A stretch of 10,183 nt of DNA. Origin: Bacteroidota bacterium. Lineage in GTDB: Bacteria > Bacteroidota > Rhodothermia > Balneolales > HLUCCA01. Position numbers and translations under genes: made by a program. The stretch lies in assembly GCA_003448835.1 (NCBI GenBank), contig DLXM01000188.1:1-10183 (forward strand), written 5' to 3'. Of this stretch, positions 1-7,201 are shown one piece after another. How positions within the stretch are numbered: the stretch's first letter is position 1; the number at the start of each line of letters is the position of its first letter. Below the pieces are notes generated by a model. The model ran no database searches and was not told where the DNA came from. It saw only the letters and a program-made list of their open reading frames with translations.

Positions 1-55
1 TTGTATGTTTATACATCATGTATTGACTGGTGTGCGAGGTCAGCTTCGGGCTTGA

Positions 56-126
56 TAAGTTTGTTGACTATATCGTAAAAAAGGTTTACCCGCACACAAT
101 TTTAAATTTATTTTAGTTGATATAAT
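56..126 (+). promoter_or_regulatory. Possible promoter elements for the glycerate kinase gene
   Basis: Two candidate elements lie upstream of the ATG at 153. TAAGTTTG at 56-63 matches the Bacteroidota -7 consensus TAnnTTTG, but no TTG sits 19-20 bases upstream of it. TATAAT at 121-126 matches a sigma-70 -10 box, with only AATTTT near the -35 position. Neither is complete, so this is a weak prediction. Confidence 0.25.
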
Positions 127-152
127 TCACAGTGTGTAGACCATCCACAGAC

Positions 153-1388
153 ATGCATCAATCAAGTGATCAGGAAATATTAAAAGAAATCTTTTCCAGA
201 AGTCTCGCAATCGCAAGACCCGAGCAACAAATTGCTCAATTACTGACTGTTGATGATGATCTGTTATCCTGGGACTCTGAAAGCACAAAACTATCAGATT
301 TTAACCGAATCTTTGTTTTTGGTGCCGGAAAAGCAGGCTATTCGATGGCAAACGGACTCCACGACCTGCTTCAAGATAGAATTCATGGTGGTGTAGTAAT
401 TTGTCCGGAACCAACTCCCATAAAAGATTGCAAAATAAAATTTTTGCCGGGTAATCATCCCATACCGGATAAAGAATCATTCGATTCAACTGAGGAACTC
501 ATTAAAGTACTGACCTCTACCACCGAAAATGACCTGATATTCTTTCTAATAAGTGGTGGTGCATCAGCAATGTTATGTAAACCGCTCCCGGACATCAATC
601 AAACGGAAATCCAGTTATTAAATGAACAGTTATTGAAATCCGGACTTTCAATTCATGAGATGAATCGAAAGCTAAAAGAGCTGTCTGCTGTAAAAGGTGG
701 AAAACTACTCGAGTTTACTCCATCAAAACGAATTATCAATTTGCTTATTTCCGATGTCCCTGGAAATGATCCTAATGTGATTGGAAGTGGTCCAACACAA
801 GCAAACGATTTATCATCCCGGGATAAAACCATCTCAAATATTTGGATCAATACACCTGAACTATTTGCAGAAAGTATCGCAAATACTTCCAAATCAATCC
901 TAAAAGATGTGGTGATATATATTCATCCGTTACCATATTCTGGTTCGACTAAAGATGTTTGTGACATGATCGCATCAACCATGTTGAATTACCTGACAAA
1001 TGATTTCACATCTTTACCCAGATTATTCATTTTTTATGGAGAGTCTGAAGTCAAGGTCACGGGAAACGGTAAAGGTGGAAGAAATCAACATCTCGCACTT
1101 CATTTTTTAATCCACGATATGCCAAAATTTGGGCAAAAGATAAAACTTTCGATGATGAGTGTAGGATCGGATGGAATTGATGGAAATACAGAAGCTGCTG
1201 GAGCAATTATCGATTCCGATTTGCTAAATAGGTTAGCTGCGTATCAAATGAACCCAACAGAGTATTTTAACCAATTTAATTCTTATCCCTTTTTTAAAGA
1301 GCTTGGCGCTTCGGTTATAACAGGTCCAACAGAAAATAATCTCATGGATTTTCAGTTGCTATTAGTTCGAGATACTGCGATTGAGTAA
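153..1388 (+). CDS. Glycerate 2-kinase (DUF4147/MOFRL family)
   Basis: This is a 411-residue protein of the type II glycerate kinase family, which phosphorylates D-glycerate with ATP to 2-phosphoglycerate in the cytoplasm. The N-terminal DUF4147 half shows a glycine-rich FGAGKAGYSMA segment, the conserved LISGGASAML loop, VKGGKLLEF and LLISDVPGNDPNVIGSGPT. The C-terminal MOFRL half shows GESEVKVTGNGKGGRNQHLAL and SVGSDGIDGNTEAAGAIID. Length is normal for the family and both domains look intact. The frame is open back to a GTG at 132, but the ATG at 153 is preferred: a TATAAT-like box lies at 121-126, and homologous similarity begins after the ATG. It stands alone on the plus strand. The family call is firm; the exact substrate (glycerate rather than a related hydroxy acid) is inferred from the family. 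Confidence 0.9.
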   Translation: MHQSSDQEILKEIFSRSLAIARPEQQIAQLLTVDDDLLSWDSESTKLSDFNRIFVFGAGKAGYSMANGLHDLLQDRIHGGVVICPEPTPIKDCKIKFLPGNHPIPDKESFDSTEELIKVLTSTTENDLIFFLISGGASAMLCKPLPDINQTEIQLLNEQLLKSGLSIHEMNRKLKELSAVKGGKLLEFTPSKRIINLLISDVPGNDPNVIGSGPTQANDLSSRDKTISNIWINTPELFAESIANTSKSILKDVVIYIHPLPYSGSTKDVCDMIASTMLNYLTNDFTSLPRLFIFYGESEVKVTGNGKGGRNQHLALHFLIHDMPKFGQKIKLSMMSVGSDGIDGNTEAAGAIIDSDLLNRLAAYQMNPTEYFNQFNSYPFFKELGASVITGPTENNLMDFQLLLVRDTAIE

Positions 1389-1448
1389 AACATCTTCGTA
1401 TATAATGAATCAAAATTAAAACGAAAGAATATTAGTTCACAAACTGAC

Positions 1449-1473
1449 GCGAAATAGATGTACATTATTTCGC
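1449..1473. repeat. 8-bp inverted repeat upstream of the acidic secreted protein
   Basis: Arms GCGAAATA (1449-1456) and TATTTCGC (1466-1473) are perfect reverse complements around a 9-base spacer that itself contains the palindrome ATGTACAT. No T-run follows on the plus strand, so it is not a typical terminator. It lies 53 bases before the ATG at 1527 and could be a protein-binding site or a 5' UTR hairpin. Confidence 0.4.
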
Positions 1474-1526
1474 TTACTCAAATGCTAAAGAATCAATTTA
1501 CTCTAATCCTCTACACCTCAATTTTT

Positions 1527-1994
1527 ATGAAAAAATATTTATTATCAGTTTTTGTACTGTGTTTACTCACCATTCCAGCTTTCGCACAAGATGATTATGA
1601 ATGGGAAGATTACGATCTCGAATTTACACTTCCAGCCAACTTTGATGTTACCGCAAGTTCAGGTGAGGAATTTACAGCTGAAGGAGGCGGAATGTCCTTC
1701 TCAATTATTCCATTTGATGATGATTCTATCGATTCCAGTGATATTACTTCATATACAATTGAAATAGCTGCTTCTTTAGGATTAGACGGTATTGATGATG
1801 TTGATTTGATTGATATTAACGGATTCTCTGGTGGATATGTTGAGGGTAATCAGGACGGTGTGACATTATTTATGATGGGACTGATTGATCCGGATTCCGA
1901 TACCAATTTTTTTGTGATAATAGCTTTTGAAGAAGGCGATACAAAAGCCTCAAATATTGCAGTTAACATCTGTAAGAGCATCAAAAAGATGTAA
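1527..1994 (+). CDS. Small acidic secreted protein, function unknown
   Basis: A 155-residue protein starts with a clear Sec signal peptide: MKKYLLSVFVLCLLTIPAFA, with cleavage likely before QDDYEWED. The mature part is strongly acidic, rich in Asp and Glu, with clusters such as DDYEWEDYD, PFDDDSIDSSD and DGIDDVDLID. It alternates short hydrophobic strands with acidic turns, which suggests a small beta-rich domain. There is one Cys, near the C terminus (NICKSIKKM). The frame extends upstream to an ATG at 1458, but those extra 23 codons would bury the signal peptide, so 1527 is chosen. I do not recognise the family. The export signal is firm; the location could be periplasm or cell surface. Confidence 0.8.
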   Translation: MKKYLLSVFVLCLLTIPAFAQDDYEWEDYDLEFTLPANFDVTASSGEEFTAEGGGMSFSIIPFDDDSIDSSDITSYTIEIAASLGLDGIDDVDLIDINGFSGGYVEGNQDGVTLFMMGLIDPDSDTNFFVIIAFEEGDTKASNIAVNICKSIKKM

Positions 1995-2015
1995 TCACAT
2001 CCAGCTCAGCCGGAT

Positions 2016-2069
2016 TTTTTAAAATAGAAAAGCCCTTGACAGTCATTGCTATCAAGGGCTTTATTTTTT
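2016..2069. terminator. Rho-independent terminator, copy 1 of a 54-bp repeat
   Basis: The stem arms AAAGCCCTTGA (2029-2039) and TCAAGGGCTTT (2052-2062) pair over 11 bp. After one mismatch, AG/CT adds two more pairs around a six-base loop. A run of six T follows at 2064-2069. It lies 34 bases past the stop codon at 1994 and would end that transcript. The reverse strand also has a T-rich exit, so it may work in both directions. The whole 54 bases recur at 8435-8488 with one difference (G at 2048, A at 8467). Confidence 0.85.
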
Positions 2070-2071
2070 GT

Positions 2072-2113
2072 TTGAAAAATGAAAATGGGTTTCCCCGTCA
2101 AGAGAAACCCATT
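2072..2113 (-). terminator. Terminator for the exported thioredoxin-like gene
   Basis: The arms AATGGGTTTC (2084-2093) and GAAACCCATT (2104-2113) form a perfect 10-bp stem with a 10-base loop. Read on the minus strand, the stem is followed by the T-rich sequence TTCATTTTTC; on the plus strand there is no T-run. This places it as the minus-strand terminator downstream of the gene that ends at 2179. Confidence 0.7.
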
Positions 2114-2178
2114 AACTTAATCGGGCCTACTGGTCAATTATCGATTAAATATGATAAGGTACAAACACAATTCTTTTT

Positions 2179-2631
2179 TTAATTAGACCCAGATAAAGTA
2201 TTATCCTCATCCACACTTTTTGCAAATATAATTAATGCAGAAGCATCATGAAATCCAGTTGCTTTGTGTTTAATTTCACCTGTCTCTGCATTTAAAATCA
2301 GAAGAGTTGGAAACATCTCAACATTATATTTTTTAGCAGCCTCGATTCCTTCACCTCGTTCGCCATTTATTTGCAAGCTGATAAATCGATTATTAAACAC
2401 CTCTCCCACATCTCTTTTCTTGTATATATTAAGTTTCATGAACTGACAAGATGCACACCATGTTGTAAAAAAACTGATGTAAACATCTTTACCCTCAATT
2501 TTTGCAGTATTTAGTGCCTCAGAAATCAACAAATCCTTAAAGTCAATTCCTCTGGATTCTGTTTCGTTTGAATATTCAAATGTATTAATCCCATAGATAA
2601 ACAGGAGTAATGTGATCATTAAGATTTTCAT
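2179..2631 (-). CDS. Exported thioredoxin-fold protein with CASC motif
   Basis: A 150-residue thioredoxin-like protein. Residues 1-17 form a short hydrophobic N-terminal segment (MKILMITLLLFIYGINT) that looks like a signal peptide or anchor, so it probably works in the envelope. The redox centre FFTTWCASCQFMK has Cys59 and Cys62. The cis-proline follows in the usual place, as MFPTLLIL with Pro108. The spacing resembles the thioredoxin_7/DsbD-gamma-like group rather than TlpA. A likely role is reducing or isomerising periplasmic disulfides; the partner is not visible, and no DsbD-type transmembrane reductase is in the window. It is divergent from the OB-fold/YceI run across 170 bases. Confidence 0.85.
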   Translation of the reverse strand: MKILMITLLLFIYGINTFEYSNETESRGIDFKDLLISEALNTAKIEGKDVYISFFTTWCASCQFMKLNIYKKRDVGEVFNNRFISLQINGERGEGIEAAKKYNVEMFPTLLILNAETGEIKHKATGFHDASALIIFAKSVDEDNTLSGSN

Positions 2632-2696
2632 GTGCTCAATATTAGTGTGATCGTTAATTATTAAATCTATGGTAATTGACGCAACACAATTAAAAA

Positions 2697-2732
2697 CCTG
2701 ACAAAAAGATTTTTTGAACTATTAATGTCAGG
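2697..2732. promoter_or_regulatory. Inverted repeat in a divergent promoter region
   Basis: CCTGACA (2697-2703) and TGTCAGG (2726-2732) are perfect 7-base inverted arms with 22 bases between them. They sit in the 170-bp gap between the divergent genes starting at 2631 (-) and 2802 (+). The arms could be half-sites of an operator for both genes. No T-run or other terminator sign is present. CCTGACA occurs again at 7024-7030 before the histidine kinase gene. Confidence 0.3.
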
Positions 2733-2801
2733 ATTTACCCAGGAATTCGTCTATGCATGTGACAAAACAATTTTACTTTAACGAAATAGGTCATCCATCT
2801 A

Positions 2802-3269
2802 ATGAGCATAATCACCATACGAAATACAGTAAAACTAGGCTTGGTCTTAATAGTCCTGGGAATAGCAACATTCTTGATTGTAACAAATTTACCACATCGA
2901 AATGTTCAAGGATCAAAAACCGACACACAGATAACACTTGAACAAGTGTATTCAGAATATAAAAGTGATCCAAATGCAGCTGATGAGAAGTATTTAGATG
3001 AAAGCGGAGATTCGAATATAATGGAAGTATCCGGCGTATTTGTAAGCACAAACAAAAATTTGAATGGACAGATAATTCTGATTTTAGGTTCCAAAACTGA
3101 ATCTGTCAAACTTCGCTGCACTTTGATAAGTGATTTCAATGAGGAGATTAACAATTTAATTCAGGGTGACAACATCACGATCAAAGGGGTAATTAGATCA
3201 GGAATTTATTACGACGAAGCTTTACAACGATATGGTGATTTCGTCTTCAATGACTGTGATATTAAATAA
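2802..3269 (+). CDS. Membrane-anchored OB-fold protein (tRNA_anti-like family)
   Basis: A 155-residue protein with one N-terminal membrane segment, about residues 9-29 (VKLGLVLIVLGIATFLIVTNL), then PHRNV and an extracytoplasmic domain. The pattern ITLEQVYSEYKSDPNAADEKYLD, then MEVSGVFVS, ILGSKTESVKLRC, LIQGDNITIKGVIRSG and a closing VFNDCDIK is typical of the OB-fold tRNA_anti-like proteins common in Bacteroidota. Despite the family name, these are not known RNA binders; the function is unsettled. Two Cys in the domain (in LRCTL and NDCDI) could pair. The next gene, a YceI protein, starts 26 bases after its stop, suggesting one transcript and a shared envelope role. No strong ribosome binding site is visible. 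Confidence 0.75.
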   Translation: MSIITIRNTVKLGLVLIVLGIATFLIVTNLPHRNVQGSKTDTQITLEQVYSEYKSDPNAADEKYLDESGDSNIMEVSGVFVSTNKNLNGQIILILGSKTESVKLRCTLISDFNEEINNLIQGDNITIKGVIRSGIYYDEALQRYGDFVFNDCDIK

Positions 3270-3295
3270 AAAGTATAACTAAAAAGGACAAAAAC

Positions 3296-3886
3296 ATGAA
3301 ATTTCTAAGTATAACACTCATAATAGTGATTCAATTTTTGGTGGGAATAAACGATCATTCATTGAATTCGCAACCCAACAATAGTGCGAATTTAGAGGAA
3401 ATCAGTACAACGAATACACACATAAAATTTTTCTCAACGACTCCTATAGAAGATATCGAAGCCAATAATTATGATGCATCTGGGATAATAAACAAAAGTA
3501 CAGGTCGAGTTGCATTTTCGGTGCCAATGCAAAGTTTTCAATTTGAAAAATCATTAATGCAACGTCATTTTAATCAAGGACGTTTTTTGGATACCAAAAA
3601 TCATCCGACAGCACAGTTAATCGGAGAAATCACAAATCTTGAAGAAATTGATTTCGAAAAAGATGGCACGTATACTGCAAAAGTAAGCGGGAAATTAACC
3701 ATTCGGGGAGTTACAAATGATTTTACAAACTGGGGTAAAATTACAATTTCAGGTAATACACTTTCCGTTGATAGCGAGTTCAATGTATTACTTGAAGAGT
3801 TTGGAATAGCGTTTAAAAGAGGGAAACCATCTACTAATGTTGCAAAAACTATTTTAGTTACCCTAAAAGCTGAATTTGATAATTAG
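3296..3886 (+). CDS. Exported YceI-like domain protein
   Basis: A 196-residue protein with a hydrophobic N terminus (MKFLSITLIIVIQFLVGI), a probable signal peptide, followed by a YceI-like domain. Diagnostic stretches are HIKFFSTTPIEDIEANN near the start, GRVAFSVPMQSFQFEKSLMQRHFN, then FLDTKNHPTAQLIGEI, LTIRGVTNDFTNWGKI and a final strand ending TILVTLKAEF. The YceI fold is a lipocalin-like barrel that in characterised members binds isoprenoid or amide lipids; the ligand here is unknown. It follows the OB-fold gene by 26 bases and precedes a small ORF by 3 bases, so it is probably in the middle of an operon. Confidence 0.88.
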   Translation: MKFLSITLIIVIQFLVGINDHSLNSQPNNSANLEEISTTNTHIKFFSTTPIEDIEANNYDASGIINKSTGRVAFSVPMQSFQFEKSLMQRHFNQGRFLDTKNHPTAQLIGEITNLEEIDFEKDGTYTAKVSGKLTIRGVTNDFTNWGKITISGNTLSVDSEFNVLLEEFGIAFKRGKPSTNVAKTILVTLKAEFDN

Positions 3887-3889
3887 AAT

Positions 3890-4048
3890 ATGATCATAAT
3901 CACCATTATTAGCTTTATTTCTAGATTTATTTGGTCAAAAAGGTATATCAATAAAAAGATTGATATACCTAATGTTGATTTTAAGCCAAAATTTCTCCCA
4001 GATTTATCCTATCCCAAGCCAAACATAATAAAGAACTGCCATGATTAA
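3890..4048 (+). CDS. Possible small protein, 52 residues, unknown
   Basis: A short open frame fills the gap between the YceI gene and the DinB gene exactly: its ATG comes 3 bases after the YceI stop, and its stop overlaps the DinB start by 8 bases. It would encode a hydrophobic N terminus (MIIITIISFISRFIW), a basic stretch (SKRYINKKI) and a proline-rich tail (DFKPKFLPDLSYPKPN). The tight packing is typical of an operon gene, but the composition is AT-rich and could arise by chance. I recognise no family. It could also be the remnant of a larger gene. Confidence 0.4.
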   Translation: MIIITIISFISRFIWSKRYINKKIDIPNVDFKPKFLPDLSYPKPNIIKNCHD

Positions 4049-4544
4049 TTTTTGTATCGATAACCTGGAAGAAATAAAGAGTTTACTGATTAAACTTAAT
4101 TCTGAAACGTATAATTACAGGTCAGGAATGCTTGATCACGGTACCATTGGACAACATTGTAGACATGTGATAGAGTGTTACGAATGTTTAATTGATGGGA
4201 ATAAAGGCCAGATTGTAGATTATGACCTTCGAAAGCGTTGTAAAATGACTGAAACGGATCAATTTGTTGCCATTAATAAAATTGACTCCATCATCACTGA
4301 ACTTTTATTAATGTTAGAGGATAAAGATTTAAGTGTTAAAGTAAATTTTTCTTCTATAGATTTCAACAGTAGTCATACCAAATCTACCCTTCATCGATAA
4401 TTGATGCATAATCTGGACCACGCAATCCATCACCAAGCATTAATGAAAGTAGTTTTAAATGAATTAGGTCAGCAGAATTTGTTGTCAGAACAATTTGGGT
4501 ATGCTCCATCAACGTTACGATTTAGAAAAGAATGTGCACAGTAA
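4041..4544 (+). pseudogene. DinB-family protein interrupted by an in-frame TAA
   Basis: Read through, this frame gives a 166-residue DinB/YfiT-like four-helix protein, a fold that usually binds a metal through His residues from helix 2 and a late HxxxH. The first part holds GTIGQHCRHVIECYECL (His39, His42), VDYDLRKR and ETD. Codon 120 (4398-4400) is TAA. The same frame then continues as LMHNLDHAIHHQALMKVVL and FGYAPSTLRFRKECAQ, the conserved C-terminal part with the remaining His ligands. Relatives have RELLYN-type sequence here, so the stop replaces a Glu or Gln codon. No frameshift is needed. The first product alone (119 residues) lacks the second ligand set. An ATG at 4404, just after the stop, could restart a 46-residue tail. 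The frame overlaps the next gene by 13 bases. Confidence 0.8.
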
Positions 4545-5248
4545 GTTATATCCCATTAAAAACCGGTTTTGTCTTTACATCAAACCGGGATGAATCTCCA
4601 TCACGTTTAACTCATCCGCCTTCCGTACATCATACCGATTTCGGACATATTATCTATCCCGAGGACGAAAAGGGAGGTAGTTGGATTGGTGTTGACTCCG
4701 GTGATCGGGTTATTTGTTTACTTAATGGTGCTTTTGAAAAACATATCCGAAAAGACCGATATAGAAAAAGTCGGGGCAAAATATTAATTGAAGCCTTTAA
4801 TAGTTTTGATTTTAAGTCATTCGTTGAGCACACTAATTTAATCGACATAGAACCTTTTACATTGATTTGGATCGAGTTTAATAAATCTGAGCATATTCAT
4901 GAATTAATTTGGGATGGTTCTGGCAAACATACAAATACGTTAAATAGTGAAGAAAATCATCTGTGGCAATCTTCAACTTTGTACACTCCACAACAAAAAA
5001 TAACAAGACAATCCTGGTTCAAAAACTGGTTGACTGATAATGCACAAAAAGTCTCTCCTGATACACTTAGTTTTCATACAAAATCATATACTTTCGATTC
5101 TGAATGTGATATACTAATGAAAAGAGCGAATGTTGAAACTGTATCTATATCTCAAATTCGCATTGATACCAACCTGACTCAGTTTAAATACATTGATTTA
5201 GTTCGTAATCAAGAGCACATAACTGATTTCGTTAAAGTGCGTGATTAG
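4532..5248 (+). CDS. NRDE family protein (TANGO2-like)
   Basis: A 238-residue protein starting MCTVSYIP, with the family-naming motif TSNRDESPSR at about residues 17-26, followed by IYPEDEKGGSWIGVD and VICLLNGAFEKH. Cys2 becomes the N terminus once Met is removed, as in Ntn-hydrolase-like folds, to which this family has been related. The biochemical function of bacterial NRDE proteins is not established; the eukaryotic relative TANGO2 is linked to heme and lipid handling. Its start lies inside the last codons of the DinB frame, so translation is probably coupled. DinB followed by NRDE is a recurrent order in this group. Length is close to the usual 240-260. Confidence 0.88.
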   Translation: MCTVSYIPLKTGFVFTSNRDESPSRLTHPPSVHHTDFGHIIYPEDEKGGSWIGVDSGDRVICLLNGAFEKHIRKDRYRKSRGKILIEAFNSFDFKSFVEHTNLIDIEPFTLIWIEFNKSEHIHELIWDGSGKHTNTLNSEENHLWQSSTLYTPQQKITRQSWFKNWLTDNAQKVSPDTLSFHTKSYTFDSECDILMKRANVETVSISQIRIDTNLTQFKYIDLVRNQEHITDFVKVRD

Positions 5249-5283
5249 GATAAATAACTGGCTGGTCCATCCATAAGTTTATT

Positions 5284-6981
5284 TCATACTATCATTTCAA
5301 TATTCGATTGACGAGTACTAAAATAAGCATCAGCTGTACCAATTTGTACTTTTTTTGTAAAAGTGATATCACATTGAGCTTTGGACCTGTTAATTTCCAA
5401 TTCTCCTTCTAACTGTTTTGTCAACAGCTGTACGATTTCTACTCCAGTAGCACTGTATTCAAAAATACTAGTTCCGTTTGAGGTGATAGCTTGGGGATCA
5501 TGTAAACAGAATCTAACATTTTGGTTTTCAATTTCAGTCAAATGAATTTGCAGTGTAGTCTGTTTGTCCGTAGAATTCCTATTCTTGAAAATGGATGATA
5601 TGAGCTCATTACAAATAAGTGATAATGGCAATAGTTGGTTGACGTTCATAATCACTGGATCCATCTTGTACTCAAAAAGTACATTGTCGGATGTTGATAA
5701 ATATCTCGATTGTGCATCTTTTGCAATTTCAGTTAAAATTTCACCAGCATTTAAACTGGCAAAATTATGACTACCGTGGATTTTTTTATTAATTCTTGCA
5801 ATTACCTGGATTCGTGCAATGCTCCGCTCTATAGCTTCAACACATTTTTCGTCGTTGGAATCCGATTCCATTTCAAGAAATCCACTAATCACAGCCATAT
5901 TGTTATTTACTCTGTGGTGGACTTCAGATAAAAGAATTTGTTTCTCTGTCAAAAGAATTTCTAATTCCGTCTTTTTCCGCATCAATTCAGTGACTTCAAT
6001 TGCATAAATATGAAATGAATCTGATGGTGAATGATGCACTACTTGTTCATAAAATAGGTCATTTGATTCAACCAGAAACTGAGTAGATTTATATTTTCGA
6101 GGTGAATTGGATAAATATTTTGCACTGAACTCTTTTAAAAATGGATGGTTCAATCCTTCTTCATTCAGAGTTGGAAAAATTCGTAGTGCAGCATTATTCA
6201 CATATACTATTTTACCCTCTTCTGTAATTTCCAGAACAGGATTTGGATTAGAATTTGGAAAATCAGCTAATTTCTTTTGAGATTCTAGTGATGTTGAAAG
6301 TTGAGTATTTATTTTTAACCACATCCTTGCAACAAAAAAACCATAAATCAATATCAATAGTCCTGATATTATTGAGATTCTCAGAATTCTGTTTTTAAAA
6401 ACAATGAAATCATTATTTAATTCAGAAAATATATTTTCCACCTCACTAGTTAAGCTTGCATCCATATAGTGTATTGTTAACATACTTTCAAGCAACTCAT
6501 CAGAAGTGAAGGTGTTATTATTAATTCCCGCAAAGATTTCCTCACCACTTTTCAGTATTTGATCAATTTTCACTGAACACTCATGCCACATATTGTCTGA
6601 ACTGGAATATTTATCCAAACTGCCAAAATATTGATCGATTTCGAGCAATTGATTGATAATGTCAGAATCCACTCTGATATCAGCTAAAGTATTTGTGATG
6701 AGAATCTGATCGGGTGAAGTTTCAGAAGTTTCCTCTATAGTTTGGCGAATATTTTGTGCTTTTGAAATGAAGTCCACAAAATTTTGATAGTGATCTTCAT
6801 CTCCGGAAATTGAAAATAAATAGAGCTCATTAACACCTTGTTTCTGATATTCGCCCCATTTCACATTCATTGATGTGAATAACTGAACAGCAGTCATTAA
6901 TTGAACAGACTTGTATATCATTATGGTAAAAATGAATAACCCAAGTCCGAGTAACAAAGCATGTTTTAATACATTTTTCAT
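5284..6981 (-). CDS. Membrane sensor histidine kinase (HisKA_2) with degenerate ATPase domain
   Basis: A 565-residue protein. TM1 is at about 8-30 and TM2 at about 199-221; between them is a helical extracytoplasmic sensor of about 165 residues. A PAS-like domain follows (about 240-335, with PNPVLEITEEGKIVYVNNAALRIF), then a HisKA_2 dimerisation domain (about 345-430) with the intact H-box EVHHRVNNNMAVISG, His356 being the likely phosphoacceptor. The C-terminal HATPase-like domain is eroded: the N-box reads NELISSIFKN, with Ser-Ile where Asn-Ala is expected, and the DxGxG position reads LHDPQAIT. Only SATGVEIVQLLTKQLEGELEI resembles the end of the fold. It may bind ATP poorly or not at all. 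No response regulator is adjacent. It converges on the NRDE gene with 35 bases between and no visible terminator. Confidence 0.85.
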   Translation of the reverse strand: MKNVLKHALLLGLGLFIFTIMIYKSVQLMTAVQLFTSMNVKWGEYQKQGVNELYLFSISGDEDHYQNFVDFISKAQNIRQTIEETSETSPDQILITNTLADIRVDSDIINQLLEIDQYFGSLDKYSSSDNMWHECSVKIDQILKSGEEIFAGINNNTFTSDELLESMLTIHYMDASLTSEVENIFSELNNDFIVFKNRILRISIISGLLILIYGFFVARMWLKINTQLSTSLESQKKLADFPNSNPNPVLEITEEGKIVYVNNAALRIFPTLNEEGLNHPFLKEFSAKYLSNSPRKYKSTQFLVESNDLFYEQVVHHSPSDSFHIYAIEVTELMRKKTELEILLTEKQILLSEVHHRVNNNMAVISGFLEMESDSNDEKCVEAIERSIARIQVIARINKKIHGSHNFASLNAGEILTEIAKDAQSRYLSTSDNVLFEYKMDPVIMNVNQLLPLSLICNELISSIFKNRNSTDKQTTLQIHLTEIENQNVRFCLHDPQAITSNGTSIFEYSATGVEIVQLLTKQLEGELEINRSKAQCDITFTKKVQIGTADAYFSTRQSNIEMIV

Positions 6982-7201
6982 AACATTTTGAATTTATTTA
7001 TCAGACGAAAAGCGTCACCTTTCCTGACAATAATTATTTAATTAATCCTTCAACTCAATCATTTTATAAAGCTTAGTCTCAGGTATTGCGTAAAAATTTA
7101 AATTAAATCGTCAGGTTCTATTGATTTAGCCGTCTATTTGTAAAAATTGCAGACCATCTTATGGTGATCTGATTTAACAGATACACAATTCTCAAAAAAA
7201 T

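Noticed and set aside
132..152. GTG start for the glycerate kinase
   Set aside because: The seven extra residues match nothing in the family, and the GTG is only 6 bases after a TATAAT-like box.
1458..1526. Upstream ATG for the acidic secreted protein
   Set aside because: It would add 23 residues before a well-formed signal peptide and starts inside an inverted repeat.
2812..3154. Overlapping minus-strand ORFs opposite the OB-fold gene
   Set aside because: They show no domain similarity and no signal, and they lie opposite a recognisable protein; they are shadows.
4380..4404. Frameshift in the DinB gene
   Set aside because: The conserved C-terminal part is in the same frame as the N-terminal part (4041 and 4404 are both multiples of 3). 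The break is a stop codon, not a shift.
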